NCBI GenBank assembly: GCA_945643635.1
Contig: CALZFC010000015.1
Coordinates: 5,417,001 to 5,481,000 of the forward strand
Reading direction: 5' to 3'
DNA length: 64,000 nucleotides
Source: Allodiplogaster sudhausi
Taxonomy: Eukaryota; Nematoda; Chromadorea; Rhabditida; Diplogasteridae
In this document: positions 22,701 through 35,380 of the stretch, in pieces
Layout of the letters: each line of letters begins with the position of its first letter
Numbering within the stretch: position 1 is the stretch's first letter
Program-made: the position numbers and the translations under genes
Notes under the pieces: model-generated
Told to the model about the DNA's origin: nothing
The model's database searches: none
What the model saw: the letters and a program-made list of their open reading frames with translations, nothing else

Positions 22701-25700
22701 AAAAGCAGCACTTGCGCTTTATTTTCATTTTCAACTCGAGGATGACTATTCCAAATCGTTGCCGCACCAAAACATGCGGTCTGCGCACCAAAAACGTCTA
22801 GGCTAGAAACTGCCTAGACTAGGGAGGCGTTTGCCTAATTAGGCTAGGAATCCCGCTCCAGCCTCACTAGGCACATTGTGAAAAACCAGAGGTAGTGCCA
22901 GTAGCGTCGCTGTCATTTCGCCCAAGAATTCACATTTCAGGTTATTCGAATTTGAATATTCCAATCCTTTTTTTTCTACAGTTTTTCCATAAGGCCTTGT
23001 TATCCTACTCTTATGGCTTATAACAAAAGATCGTATGCATGGAATTCCATTGAAAGGGGTTCATCCTGTACCTAATTTCATCCTCTTTCTTATGATGTAT
23101 GTTTCGACAGGCGAAAATGTTTTAAAGTAGTTTTTTAAGCCTTATAATTGTACATAACGAAATTTCGGTACTATTTCGGTACTCCTGCCCCAAGACCACA
23201 AATTTTTTCAAAAAAAACTTTTCCCTGAAACTTGCTCCAGGGGGGCTATTTGAGGCGGGGAAACCGAATCTGAAGTCCGTTTTGACGGATTCCGCCGATT
23301 TCGACAGTTACGGTAGGTTTACGGTATATGACGAATATCGTCCAAATTGGCTTGAAACCTCTTCTAGGAGGTTCTTTGATGCGAGAAAGTCGAATATGAG
23401 GTTCGCTTCCCCGCACGCTGTTTTAAACAAGTATAAAAGTACTGAAATGGGCAGAAAACAAACATCGCATTCCAAACATGGCTCTCCAACTCATTCAACA
23501 TCGTAGGCGCAAGGACGAGCTCATGGATGTGACCCTCAAGGATCTCTACCAGAAGACAGCCATGGACAAGGAGGATTTCTACAGATGGTTGCGTACCATG
23601 GCCCTACTTTCCTCCCCTCGTTGTCCCAAATGTAACCACGTAATGTCGGAGAGGTACGGCGAGAATGACCCATTAAAAATTCTGTTTCTTTAAAGCATGC
23701 TACAGTACACCTACCGTAACTTTTGAAAATGACTAAATCAGGCAAAGCGAACCTCATATTCGACTTTCTCGCATCAAAGAACCCCCTAGAAGAGGTTTCA
23801 AGCCAATTTGGACTATATTCGTCATATACCGTAAACCTACCGTAACTGTCGAAATCGGCGGAATCCGTCAAAACGGACTTCAGATTCGGTTTCCCCGCAT
23901 CAAATAGCCCCCTGGGGCAAGTTTCAGGAAAAAAAATTTTTTTGAAAAAATTTGTGGTCTTGGGGCAGGAGTACCGAAATAGTACCGAAATTTCCCATAT
24001 AAATTGAAACTTTTCAATAAAATAATGTATGTAACATTTGAAGCTCCGTGAGAGCTCTTAGATGATATACTTACGATTTTGTAATATTGACATTGAGCGC
24101 AGTTATGGATCGAAGAATGCGCTTGCACGGTGTTACAGTTTACACTGGAACATGTTCACGTGCTCCGGAGCCTGGGGCTGGGACCTTCAATTTTTTTGAA
24201 AGACACATATCTTATAGCAAATGTCACGTACTTTAAGCCTATGCAGGAGCGGTTGTGCGGAAACGGGCATAAAATACTTAATTTGGCTAAAAACCGCCTT
24301 CAAAAAGGTTTAGGGCCGTATTTTAGGGCCAAAATCAAATTTTATGAAAACATCATCAACATGAAAATTAAAGCCCGTCCAATCAGCTATCCAATGATAG
24401 CTCGATGGTTGTCTAATAATAAGTTTGAAGCGATTTATGACCAATGTAATTTAAAAGATAACTGTACTGGGTCTCGTGCGGAAATTTTTTTTCAACTTTG
24501 AAATATAGCCTATTTTGTTCACGACGTCGAGTTGTATACTGTAATCAATTTTGGTGAAGAAATTCGAAAAAAAAATTCCTAGGGCAGGCCATAATATGAC
24601 CCAAAATTCCTAGGGCAGGCCATAATATGGCCCCAATATGGCTCGAGTCTTACTGACATCCTCTCTTAAACGAATTATATCTTTTTCCAGGTTTCGCGGA
24701 GATTGACCTCTCTACACTTTGCGCCGTGCTGAGCAGGGACACTTTGCGTGTACGCGAACTTCCACTCTTCCATGTTTGTTCCGTTGTTTCCTTTCTACTC
24801 ATCCCGTTCCTAGTATCAGTTGAGTTCTGAGCGCCCTCTATGTAGTCTTTATCTCACAATCAGCGAATAATAGGGTTGTCAGATTCCGGCACCCTATCCT
24901 ATTTTTGGTGGCACCTGAATTACCCATTTACGTTTTTGAAGAGATTTTTTTTTACATAAGTTTTGTGACTTTATTCAGAAAACGAGAGAAAGAGGACCAA
25001 ATTGATTTTTTTTTTACTTCCCCATCCGGTTTTTCGACACCATTTTTGACCTACCCCACCCATGTACTGGAAGACCTTCCGGCAACCCTTTTATTCGCTG
25101 GTATAACTTGATGCCCCAGGCGGTGTGTCGCTGGGCGGAGGCAGCTTGCGAGAGAAGGGGGCAGTCATCGCCGGCTCAGCCGGAGCAGCTGCGGGCCGCG
25201 CTGGGCAACGCCATCTTTCTCATCTGCTTCCCTCTCATGACCCCTGAGGAATTCGCGAACGGACCTGGTTTTTGCTATTTAAAGTTCATTCTTTCTGCTC
25301 GCCCAGAGTGAGTGATTCCTTTGAATGCCTCCCTCCTTGCAGCCCAGTCTGGCCTGTTGACCGACGCGGAGTGCAAGTCGATCTTCATCTCTTTCCACTC
25401 GAACCCCGGTCCCTCCCCTGTTTCTTCTCCTTTCTCTGCCCGTCCTCGTTGTGCTATCGACGGCCCGGAAATGGTGATCCACCGCTTCCAGCGAGTGGAT
25501 GCGCGTTGGGGCTACAACGGACTCCCTGACCGCATTAAGTTTGTCTCGCGTTTCCTTTTTTTCAATGCCAAATTATGTCTTTTATTCCATCCAAAATATT
25601 AGCAGTCTTTGTTCAGATTCACCGTCGACCGGAAGATCTACCTAACTGGCTTCGGTCTTCACGGTTCAGTCAATGGCCCTTATGAGTACAAGGTTGCCAT

Positions 25701-26231
25701 TCAGGTGCGTAGATCTTCGAATTCCGTACAGTTATTCATCGGACTAATAGTTGGTGAATATAGAATACTTTAAAGATCATTCACTGCGGGACCGGAAAAG
25801 TGCTCGCACAGAACGATACTTCCTTTGTTTGTGACGGTTCAACAGAGAAGTTCAAGGTTTTTTTTCAAATTCTTTACCATTTTCTAACGGTGTTATGAAG
25901 TTTCTGAAATTATTCTTTTTTTACCTATAATATTTTAGGTTTCATTTCGTGAGCCAGTAGAAATTGTCAGCAACGTCACTTACATTGCTAGTGCATGCAT
26001 TAAGGTAAGTTCTTCTTGTTTGTATTTGTTAAAAAATATTACAACTCGACAGTGATGATCAAAATGAATTAGGGAGGAGACTCACACTACGGCACGAAGG
26101 GCCTTCGAAGGGTGGTCCACCCTTCCGGATCACCTACTTTTCAATTCACCTACGCCGCCGGCAATAACAACGGGACATCTGTTGAAGATGGCCAGATTCC
26201 AGAGATTTATTTTTATTGCAAAGATGATTGA
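19736..26231 (+). CDS. BTBD1/BTBD2-type BTB-BACK-PHR protein (5' end not defined)
   Basis: BTBD1/2 proteins are cytoplasmic BTB adaptors for CUL3 ubiquitin ligases; they also bind topoisomerase I. Exons in phase: 19736-19864, 19972-20160, 20245-20405, 20465-20564, 20612-20731, 20820-20914, 21106-21190, 24691-24773, 25120-25267, 25343-25538, 25617-25704, 25776-25856, 25939-26004, 26073-26231. A Ser/Ala-rich N-terminal part comes first. The BTB domain follows ([54 protein letters not shown]), then BACK ([33 protein letters not shown]). The PHR domain ends the protein ([50 protein letters not shown]). The C-terminal match to vertebrate BTBD1/2 is very close. The first residues are uncertain and may use an exon ending at 19627. 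The donor after 20405 is GC, not GT. The 3.5-kb intron 21191-24690 is filled by a foldback transposon. Confidence 0.92.
22161..22202. repeat. Perfect 19-bp hairpin in the foldback spacer
   Basis: The arms 22161-22179 and 22184-22202 are exact reverse complements with loop AGCA. A GC-rich CGG-containing stretch follows to about 22260. Confidence 0.85.
22345..22485. repeat. Minisatellite of ACTTGGTCCAA-type units
   Basis: About nine degenerate copies of a 14-17 bp unit (CACTTGGTCCAATGG / CACTTGGCCCAACTG) in tandem, in the spacer between the foldback arms. Confidence 0.85.
23167..23986. mobile_element. Nested Merlin-like element, 820 bp, 8-bp target duplication
   Basis: Ends GGTACTATTTCGGTACTCC are inverted at both sides and the inverted arms extend about 250 bp. 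The duplication GAAATTTC lies at 23159-23166 and 23987-23994. The opposite arm of the host foldback keeps the uninterrupted site at 21829-21836. The core carries a short transposase-like frame. Merlin elements make 8-9 bp duplications, which fits. Confidence 0.75.
23478..23693 (+). CDS. Truncated IS1595/Merlin-like transposase N-terminus, 71 residues
   Basis: The frame includes [20 protein letters not shown] and a zinc-knuckle-like [13 protein letters not shown]. This arrangement is like the N-terminal part of ISXO2/Merlin transposases: a helical region, then Cx2C. It stops before any DDE core, and the rest of the element is inverted repeat, so it cannot be an active enzyme. A TATAAAA motif lies about 45 nt upstream. 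The family call rests on pattern memory only. Confidence 0.4.
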   Translation: MALQLIQHRRRKDELMDVTLKDLYQKTAMDKEDFYRWLRTMALLSSPRCPKCNHVMSERYGENDPLKILFL

Positions 26232-26466
26232 CTTAATTGTTTTCCCTTGATATCTATAGTATTTATGACGTATGCCTAGCATAAATTGAGTAGCAAATTA
26301 CACATTGATCGTAGGCCGGCTTTATTACGAGATATATAACTTTATGGGTAGATAAGAAAGTGGAATATCTTCAGTCTCATATATTTGTATAAAAGGTTAT
26401 AAAATTGTGGAATATAGAGTTACTCAATCAACAACATGACATGAAGCTATACAGAAGTAGCAACCA

Positions 26467-26472
26467 CAATAA
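26467..26472 (+). terminator. Polyadenylation signal AATAAA for BTBD
   Basis: AATAAA about 235 nt after the BTBD stop codon. Confidence 0.45.
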
Positions 26473-27595
26473 ATTCGGGGTTAAAACTACTATTGAATGG
26501 TCACGGGGAATTATAAACTGGTTGAAGAAGGATTCTTAATGAATGTACAATGTTCAGCAAGCTTCCTTGTATCTCGGAGATACACTTTTTCCTGGAATAG
26601 TTAGTCTAGCGTTTTTTTTTTACTTTATAACGTACACACTTCTTCCTTTGTTGATGAGTAACCGCAGAGTAAAAGAGAGGGAGGAAAAGGGAGCTTGCAG
26701 AGAAAGAAGAATTAAAATGAAGCAAAGGAGACCGGTTCCTCCATTCATCAGCTGCGCCAACTGCTTCAAGTGTTTCTTACTTACTTATTCCTTTCTTAAT
26801 GTTTCGCGTGTCTAATGAGCATAGATGGCAACAAATGGTACATAAGTTGTTGACTTCTTCTTATCTAGCATGATAAAGATCTTTTATTACACGTGCATGA
26901 TAGATCCGGTAGTGAAACTTCACTTGAATTCTCGCTGTCGTCCTCAAGTATCAGCCTAGGCACCTGCCTGGAAAGCGGTCGTATTCTACGTTGTCATTCC
27001 CTCCAAATTTTCGTTTTTTAGGGAATCTATTTCCTTCACCGGCGGATATTGCATCGGAGGATTATAATTTCACTACTCCTTTCCATAGATGTTAATCTTT
27101 CATATTCTCATTTTCAGCATATTAATCTTTTATATTCTATGGAATTTCTTGTGTTTATGCAAAAGGAGTTCCCAGGAATGCGAGAAAGATATTCAAGCTC
27201 TCTTTCTCGCAAGTCGTTTCTCTTCCGGGAGGCTGACGCATTTGGACTCGAACGGCCTATTCTCTTCCCTGCGACGAAGGAGAATGGAAGGGCGCTGCAT
27301 GGGAGATCGACGGGATCTCCCGGAGAGCGCCACTTATCCTCCACTTCTTCCACCCTCTCCTACTCCTTCTGTCATGACAACACGGTCTGCCACCTGAACA
27401 GTGCACTTCTCATCTGCTACTCCGCTCTTGTCTGTCTTCCATCCTCCAAGTTCTCACTAAAATAACTTATATCACTGCTCTGTGGAGACCGAGATATTCA
27501 TCGTCCGGAAAGCACTTGTCTAGAAAAAGGAGAACGGAAGACATCTTCAGGTATTTCTGCAGCCCTAGGCTTCCCGCAGAAGACAATGGAAAAGA

Positions 27596-27634
<39 letters not shown>

Positions 27635-27732
27635 CGAGCGAGAGAGAGAGAGACAGAGAGCGAGCGAGAGACAGAGAGAGACAGAGAGCGAGCGAGAGAA
27701 AGAGAGAGAGAGACAGAGAACGAGAGAGCGCA
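27596..27732. repeat. (GA)n tract
   Basis: GA repeats with GAGC and GACA interruptions, followed 100 bp later by a (CT)n tract at 27836-27912. The two tracts can pair as a long imperfect hairpin. Confidence 0.9.
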
Positions 27733-27833
27733 TAAAACGCTAGAAGGAGAATGTGAACGCTTGGGTCTTGTTTTGGTTCAACAGAATGGCCCTACCAAGC
27801 CATTGACAGCATCACGAGCATGCTTCTGCAGCA

Positions 27834-27913
<80 letters not shown>

Positions 27914-29399
27914 ATCTCTCTGTATGTATGTACATGACTCTTTGTCTCTCTGCTTCTGCCTCTTTCTTTCTCTCTCTTTCCCTGTCTGCCTCTCTTCCTT
28001 CATTCTCTACCAGCCACTTGATTTTACTCCCCCCAATTTTGCCTCTAGCGTCACCGCGTGAACCATTCAAGTTATGGGCATTTGAAAGGCTTCGACGGGC
28101 CCATTTTGGGCCGAATAGTCCATTCACGCAGCAGATACGGTATCCGTGGTTCTGGAGAATACATCTTCCGTTATTATGTCCTCCCGTTATTCAGAAAATT
28201 AAAGAGTTGGCCGATTACAGATACGGGAATACAAGAGAAACCCTTATTTGATTCATGCTTCACAACCCCCTGCAGAATCTGCGTGTTATCACTGTCACTC
28301 TACAGTTGAATGGACTATCATGTGTTCGTGTGTGTTGTGTTGTCCACAGAATAGAGCAGTTAATGTTGCAATAATTCTCAAGGCTGATGCTATTAAGAAA
28401 GGTTCCGTAAAAAATACCTTTCGTTGTTTTCTCATTGTTATTGCAGTCACATTTAAAAGTGGCCAGCGATAACCAAGGTTTCATTTTTTCGTTCATTCCT
28501 TATGGTATTCATATGTACACATTAATCATCATTAATATTCCATAGTCAATAATATTTTGATTAGGCATTTCTAGCCCTCGTGGCTTTTTCTTTGGTATTT
28601 CATTTTCCTGACTGGCTTACAATTAGCAAAAGTTTTCTAATTGTTATGGGATCCAATTTGTAGTTAATTTTGTAAAATTGTACACTATTCGTGCCCGAAC
28701 GAATCTGCGCGATTGAGAGGGGGAGATATGTACATACATAGATAAAGAGAGTGACAATCAGGGAGAGAAGGAATGGAATGGTGGAAGAAACATTGATCTA
28801 CGGAACTGGCTCCTCTGTTTGCTTTGTTATTGCATTTAAAAAATGATAAAATTTAATTTGGAAATGGATTGTGCAAAGGCCTTTGACAGTTCCTTTTGAA
28901 TGTCGACGTACTCACCCAGAGCACTTACATACATACATTCGCATCGGCAACTTTCCGACTTGATATCGTCGACATCTTTGGCCTATCATGCTTAATTTTC
29001 TTTTACATAAAAGCTGGCTGTCGTTTCTCCATGTTGTACATACATAGATTATCGTTTTATTTGCGTGGGGAGAATTTCAGCAAGTGAATGGCACTCCTTT
29101 TGTTTTCCCCATTGACGACAACCATTTCACATACTCCTGGAGCAGCTTAAAAAGAAGGAAGAGAAGAATACATTTACGTCGACGCCAGCTTTGGTTAGTT
29201 TACTTGCAAGGGTTGAAACATGAGACAAGCCATCAGTGATAGGAAGCGAGAGAAAGGGCTATACAGATTCATAAGAGGTGGTGGAGTACAGTTAACGGTT
29301 CTCTCTCTCTCTCTCTCGTTGTCCTTGTCCTGGGTGGCTTTGCTCTTCTTCCCCTATCGCTATCTACTTTTCTCTCTATCCTTCTCCAAAAAATGTAAA

Positions 29400-29513
29400 T
29401 ACGATCCTCTGACTGGCGTCATGGAACCGTTGGTTGTACGTCAGAGACTGGCTCTGCTCTCCGACTTTCGGACGACATCACCGAAAACGGCAGAAGAGAA
29501 AGAATGCAAAGTA
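29400..29513 (+). other. Exon-like open stretch, unassigned
   Basis: It reads KYDPLTGVMEPLVVRQRLAL and then FRTTSPKTAEEKECK before a possible donor AAA|GTACGC. No acceptor or partner exon is clear, and the minus strand is open too. Confidence 0.2.
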
Positions 29514-29933
29514 CGCTATATAAGCATGCGCCGCTCTGCATTCTCCCGTATTCTTCCTCTTTTCATTCTTCAACTCCACCACCAATCTCGGCAACTGCCG
29601 TACTAATGCCTTATTTTGTTTCTCTTTCTCTCTCACTCTCTCTGTTTCCCTCGTCACTTGCAGTCAGTCCACTCTTTGATTACTTATTGAAGTGCACTTG
29701 AAACTTGCGCAAAGAGAAGTAGAAAAAATATGTGTTTGACATGGTTGAATATTTATTTGTTATTTTGATTTTCGGCATTTTACTTTTCTTGCCTTCCCTT
29801 GACTTCTCCCTGAATGCTCTGATCTGCTGACGTAGATAATCGAATCTCGCAATTGCTCTCTTCAGATGTTCCTCTTAATCTGCTTGTTGTTCCTCTTCTG
29901 ACTGTCTTCCGTGATAATCACACAATCTTACCA

Positions 29934-29937
<4 letters not shown>

Positions 29938-29978
<41 letters not shown>

Positions 29979-30049
29979 CGCTCGCGCTCTCCCTCTCTAT
30001 CTTTCGCTCTCTCTCTCTCTCTCTCTCTCTCGCTCGGTCGCGCTCTCCC

Positions 30050-30100
<51 letters not shown>

Positions 30101-30195
30101 CTCTCTCTCTCGCTCGCTCGCTCGCTCGCTGTCTCTTTCTCTCGCGCGCTCTCTCTCTCTCACTCTCTCTCTCTCTCCCTCTCTCTCTCTCTCGG
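29938..30195. repeat. Longest (CT)n tract in the window
   Basis: About 258 bp of CT repeats with CGCTCGCT interruptions. Confidence 0.95.
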
Positions 30196-32274
30196 CCTCT
30201 TGCTTATTTTACAGCCTTTTTTCATGAAGAGAATACTCTTTAAAATAGAGAGAAAAGAGAGCCGCAGAGAAATGAAGAAGTGGGTAGCGAATTCGACCAC
30301 GGGACGTTGGGATCGACTAGAGAAAATGAAAAGATAGATCACGATGGGTCTGATTTGAGTCAGTGGACAAGGCGAAAAGGATATGAAAGAGAAGGAATGT
30401 GAGAATCAACTAAAACGAAAAGGTATGATGAGGGGATACGAAAGGAGAAGAAAGACTGGGAGAGAGAAGAGAAAGAGAATGGGAATGAGGAAGCGAAAGA
30501 GAAAGAGAATTCGAAATATAAAAAGAAAGAGAAAGAGCGGAGAGAGCGAGAGAGAGAGAGAGAGATCAACGTGTCTCCGCAACACCCTCCACCTTCCTAA
30601 TCACAAAAGTTACCGCTTGCGCTTTACATCCGTTTCACCTTGTGCATCACGTTTCTTCAGCAACTATACCCCATAGGGTCCCCTCTTTCAAGCCATCTCT
30701 GATTCTCTTCCTCCGCTCTCTCTCTCACTCTCTCTCTCTCTCGCGCTCCCTCTCTCTCTCTCTTTTGTCACTCAGCTCCTTCCCATCTCCCTCTCTACAT
30801 TCCTTTTTGGGGCTGCTGCTACATTTGTTTTCCATCTCATTTTATTTATCTTCAATTACAGGTCCACGGTTTTTGATTACAAATTATCGCCCGTAACCTG
30901 AATGCAGTGCAACAGCAATTCATACGATAGTTCGTACAACTGTTTATTCCTGAATGAATCCACTCATTATTAAAATTAGGTGCCAACGACATCAGAAAAC
31001 AGAAACTCTAAGAGATGCTTTGTAGCGGGCTCGCATGATCTGAATGCTTACGGGTTACAATTTTTTACCTCGTCGACAAAGTATCTTATTGAATTCTCTG
31101 GGCTCATTTCTTTTATCCTTTTAAATGTGCTCCTTATGAATTATTGTTAATTACCATCTAAAACATATCATTTTTCGGAAAGTAGAAGGCCTTGAAAAAT
31201 GAAAATGTTTGGGATTAATCCTTGCGTTGTTTCGTGACTTCCAGTCTCCGCACTCTGAAATGGCAAAAAGAATTTGGAGATTGATGAATGTCGACTGCCG
31301 TCACACAACAAATGCAAGAGAAATGAAGACGGCGCCTGCCTTGAGCTTTCCCTCGCAAGGACAACCTCGCTCTTCTAAGAACTATTTGCCACTTTCTCTT
31401 TTCACCAACGTATTTCTTCTTTTTCTTACTTTATACTTCATGGCACTTACAATTAGCAAAAATCTCCAACTCAATTTTTGTTCAAAGTTTGTGAAGGATG
31501 AAAGAGAAAGAGCAGGTGAACGTGAGTGAGATAAAGATGGAGAATGATGAAGAGTTCAGTGACCCAAAGACTAGGTAAACCTTGGAGCATGTCCCTGAGG
31601 GTACGGTCTGGCTGGGACCTCCTCTTCCCCTCCCCTCCCCCTTTCCTCCTTCTCCAGACTCCTTTCCTCACTCTAGCCCCGCTCATCCCCCAGTGTCGTG
31701 CTTATCGGAGCTTAGCAGAAGCTGGCGGTCCCCGGGAGGGGCCCATATGTTCCTTTATCCGAGCGACGCGCGAGCATCAGCAAATATTCTCATTTTCTGG
31801 TCGTTCGTGTATTCCACTCACGTTGAATAACAGAGAGAAAGACAAGAGTGAGAGATGAATCTAATGGTAAGGAAAATCAAAATAGAGAACCCCCTTCAAT
31901 CAGACATCCTTCCAGCATTTGATAGCATGACAATAGCCTTATTTCATATGTAATATTTTTAGTGCTATGTTGCTTAGTCAGAAGTTGTACCTGCTTCGTG
32001 GAAATGAATTTTCGTACGGACGGAGACAGAGAGAGTCAGAGAAGATAGGAATCGTCGTGGAAGAATCAGATCCAGCAAAGATGTGTTTCGTGTTTCACTT
32101 GGAACCGGTGCTTCCTTAATTTATTTCTATATTTTTTAAATCATGCTCTTTTCTTTTCACTTTATATCTCGCCCCTTTCATTCATTCTATTTTCGACTGG
32201 ATTTATGCAGAACAATGATGAATTGCTCGCATTAACCACTAGAGAGTGGCAGACTTTCACTCTGGCTCCACTTT

Positions 32275-32276
32275 CT

Positions 32277-32334
<58 letters not shown>

Positions 32335-32335
32335 T
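32275..32335. repeat. (CT)n tract
   Basis: Nearly pure CT dinucleotide run. Similar tracts lie at about 30714-30765, 34320-34395, 34918-34985 and 36791-36890. Confidence 0.9.
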
Positions 32336-32729
32336 CACTCTTCCTACTGTCCCTCTTAAACTTCCATGTCCTTTTCCACTAATCTTTCTCTATTCTCTCG
32401 CTATCTCTTTTGCTCTTTCCACCACTCATCTTCTCCCGTTTGCGCTAACTCTATCCGAATGGCGCATACATTTGCGGCACCAAAAGATCCGCTTAGATTA
32501 TACAGTAGTTCTATAGGGCGAATATAACATAGATGAGCATAAATCGCATTACTAGACATGAGCATAACAAAAGGATCACGCGAACGTTGCTCTCTGTAGA
32601 AGTCAGTCGAATTGACGAATGAGCAAGGATCAGTTCCAGCTCTTTCTTCCTATTTCGAGGAATCAGAAGGCGAGTACGCAACGAGAGATGATTCTGGTTT
32701 TCCTTTTCTTGCCTTTCGACTTCCATCAG

Positions 32730-32816
32730 ATGACAAGCGATAGTGGCCGAGTTGCTTCACTAAAAGGAGAGAAACCAGAAAGCATTCAAAAGGTTCCGAA
32801 AATTGGCAAGGAGTGA
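32730..32816 (+). other. Possible terminal exon or small ORF, 28 residues
   Basis: A good pyrimidine tract and CTTCCATCAG acceptor precede ATGACAAGC, which opens a 28-residue hydrophilic frame (MTSDSGRVASLKGEKPE...) ending TGA at 32816. There is no partner exon. Confidence 0.2.
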
Positions 32817-33257
32817 GATGTCGAAAAGCGAGCGAAGGGGATTTGGTCGGTGGAAACAGATTACGGTTATGACAATTCGGTCGATGAATTGGTCACGCTG
32901 TTCATCTCGTCAACTAAATGCTCGGCATGCACTCCTGCTCTGTTCCCATTAGAATTTGTTGATTCTGTGGCAATCTCTAACTCCCTCATCGTTCACTTTC
33001 CTCACTCCTTACTTTTCATTTGTATTGCTTGTTTTCATGCCCTTTGCTGTGCTACTTCGATTGAAAGAAAACCCCGTTAACTCTGGCCTCCTCTTTCCTC
33101 GTGGCTTTCCTGCCAGAGGTGCGTTTCTGAGAGGATTAAATATGGAGAAGTCTGCTTCAATGGGCACGATCCATTTTTTTTATCAGGCGTGAATCTTTCA
33201 GATTCATAAAAATGTTTAGTGTTTTGAGCATTCGTGCATATCTTGCGATTCTCAATA

Positions 33258-33362
33258 ATGGACGCCTCCCCCAAAGATGCAGATCTACTCGGCAAATTAT
33301 GTTCTTTTGCGTTGTTCCTGGCGCTCTTTGTCCGGGTCTCTTTCCTGGCGGCAGATACTTGA
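33258..33362 (+). other. Small ORF with one hydrophobic helix, 34 residues
   Basis: ATG at 33258 gives MDASPKDADLLGKL followed by a hydrophobic segment (FALFLALFVRVSFLA) and TGA. It is too short to trust without expression or conservation evidence. Confidence 0.15.
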
Positions 33363-34943
33363 TGAGAAAACGTCTTCTTCGTTCTCCTTACTCTCATGCA
33401 CAATCGCGCGTGCGAGGGAATAAGAGGTGAGAACGTCAAAGAGGGAGAGAGAGAGATGAGAATGGAGTGAGAGTGAGAAAGAGAGAGAGAGAGGGAGAGA
33501 GATAGAGAGAGAGCAAGAGAAGGAAGAAACAGCAGGGAATGGTGCCCCTATCCTCTTTTCATTATCATCCTCTTCATTGTCGCTTTCTACTCCCCTGCTT
33601 CCGGGGTGCTTCCGATCTCCATTTCCTCTGGGAGGGCGACATTGCTAGTTTCCTCTCGTTTCTTTTGCTCTCTTTCGCACATTCAACAGTCTTCTTAGTT
33701 CCTTCTCTATGCACCTCTCTTTCTCTCTTTTTCTCTGTCCTCTCTCATATCTCCTCATACAATTCTCGTGTTCATTGTTCCGAAATGTATGCACATGGCA
33801 AGTCAAGCTAGCCTGGTCCATTGAATCCCCCTTGGCAGGGGTGTCCTGATGCTCTTTCCACCTTCTGAGTCTGAACACGTCTTCGTTCGGAGGAAGGAAT
33901 GTTCTCCTGCGAAACAATGGTGCCGTCCTCTCAGCCTTCTTCCCTGCAATCTTCTACGAGTCTTTGCCTCATGGCAAATTGAAGGGTCCCGGGACACGAA
34001 GCACAAAAATAGCTTCTCAGAAATCGTCTAGAAGATTTTTGTATAGGACCGCATGACTTTTATGAAGGAGTCAAAAATTTTATCGACTAACACTGATAAA
34101 AAGAGGTTGACCAAGTAAAAGGAGAGAAGACCTTTCAGAGATCTGGAATGAAGGATATCTGACAATGAGGGGCCTCCTGAAAACGTTGCTTGCCATGCAT
34201 ACTATAATAATGAGTTTGTTGTTGTGATGTGAGAAGCATGGCTGATGAACAAAGTGACGCGCTGTTTGTCTAGATTCGCATTCAAAACAGGACTACCACC
34301 GCGCTTCCTGCTGTCCTCTGACCTCTCACTCTCTCTCTCCCTCTCTCTCTCCCTCTCTCTCTCTATTTCTATGTTTCTCTCCCAATCTCTCCCCCTCTCC
34401 ACATCACTTTCTCTTCTCTTTCTCCCCTTCTTTCTTTTCTCTTTCTCTTTTTATTCCTCACTACAATTCACTTGTGTTTTGTGCTCACACAACTGCCTGA
34501 TAACGTTGTTTTTAAATTTAACGTTATTTCATTTTGCATTCAGTCGCGCTCGGCTTTTGCAGCTTTTACTTTAATTGTAGAACAAATGTCATGAAATGTA
34601 TGTGAAATGGAAGTAAAGCTTTTTTTTTCATTTTAAAATCACATGTGTCCTGGAATTTCGCTGACAGTTGGCAATGAAAAGATAAATACAGGGCCTCTAC
34701 ATATTACATATGTACATCTGTGTGTAGGAGTGAGATAGAGAGAACGATAAATAGAGGGAAAGGGAGAGAGAAATAGAGAAGTGAGCGATCTAGCCCTCAT
34801 GTCAAATTGTTAGCATCCCTCGCCCTCCCACCTGCGTCGCTTTCCATGGCACTACTCCAGTCTGTCTTCTGCACTTCTATACTGTGTCTGGTTACTCCGT
34901 CTTACGCTTTGCCTCCCTCGCTCTCTCTCTCTCACACACACTC

Positions 34944-34976
<33 letters not shown>

Positions 34977-35311
34977 TTTTTCTGTCCTTCTCCAGGAGAG
35001 AGAAGCATCATGGTGTCTTCCGGTTCCCGGAAGTTCTGCTACCCCGGAGGGCATGACTCCATGCAGAGTCTCCTCTGCATTCCGCCTCCCCCCCGTGCTT
35101 TTCTTCCAGCATTTGACATTTATGCAGCCGTTCCAGCATTTTTCCTCTTCGGTTTATTTTGACATTTGAAGGTCTTCTTTCGAACAATGTTAGCAGTTAA
35201 AATATGGCTTGAACTTTTGAATATGATTCGTTTGCTTGCGAATTGCATGAAGTGAAGTGTCGCCATTTAACTCTGAGTGCCACCACCAACCCTCCAATTA
35301 TGTAATGGTCT

Positions 35312-35314
<3 letters not shown>

Positions 35315-35363
<49 letters not shown>

Positions 35364-35380
35364 GAGAGAGAGAGAGCGAT
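35315..35380. repeat. (GA)n tract
   Basis: Nearly pure GA run. Others in this region lie at about 33440-33520, 37316-37355, 37800-37912 (with ACGGAGA units) and 38748-38810. Confidence 0.9.

Larger units (their letters stand above)
21254..24621. mobile_element. Large foldback element in the BTBD intron
   Basis: The left arm (about 21254-22018) and right arm (about 22870-24590) are near-exact reverse complements over some 770 bp, beginning GGCCTGCCCTAGGAATTTT. The right end is repeated once more (24591-24621). The right arm is longer because of an 820-bp nested insertion and another of about 115 bp near 22890-23005. No clear target duplication or transposase was found. Paired open frames in the two arms are mirror images and probably not coding. 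Confidence 0.75.

Noticed and set aside
21401..24501. Paired open frames in the two foldback arms (e.g. 24130-24501)
   Set aside because: They are mirror images of one another with no family motif, so they are more likely chance frames in an inverted repeat than a transposase.
31690..31750. Possible 5S rRNA match (CGGAGCTTAGCAG)
   Set aside because: Only a dozen bases resemble 5S, in a pyrimidine-rich setting without boxes A or C.
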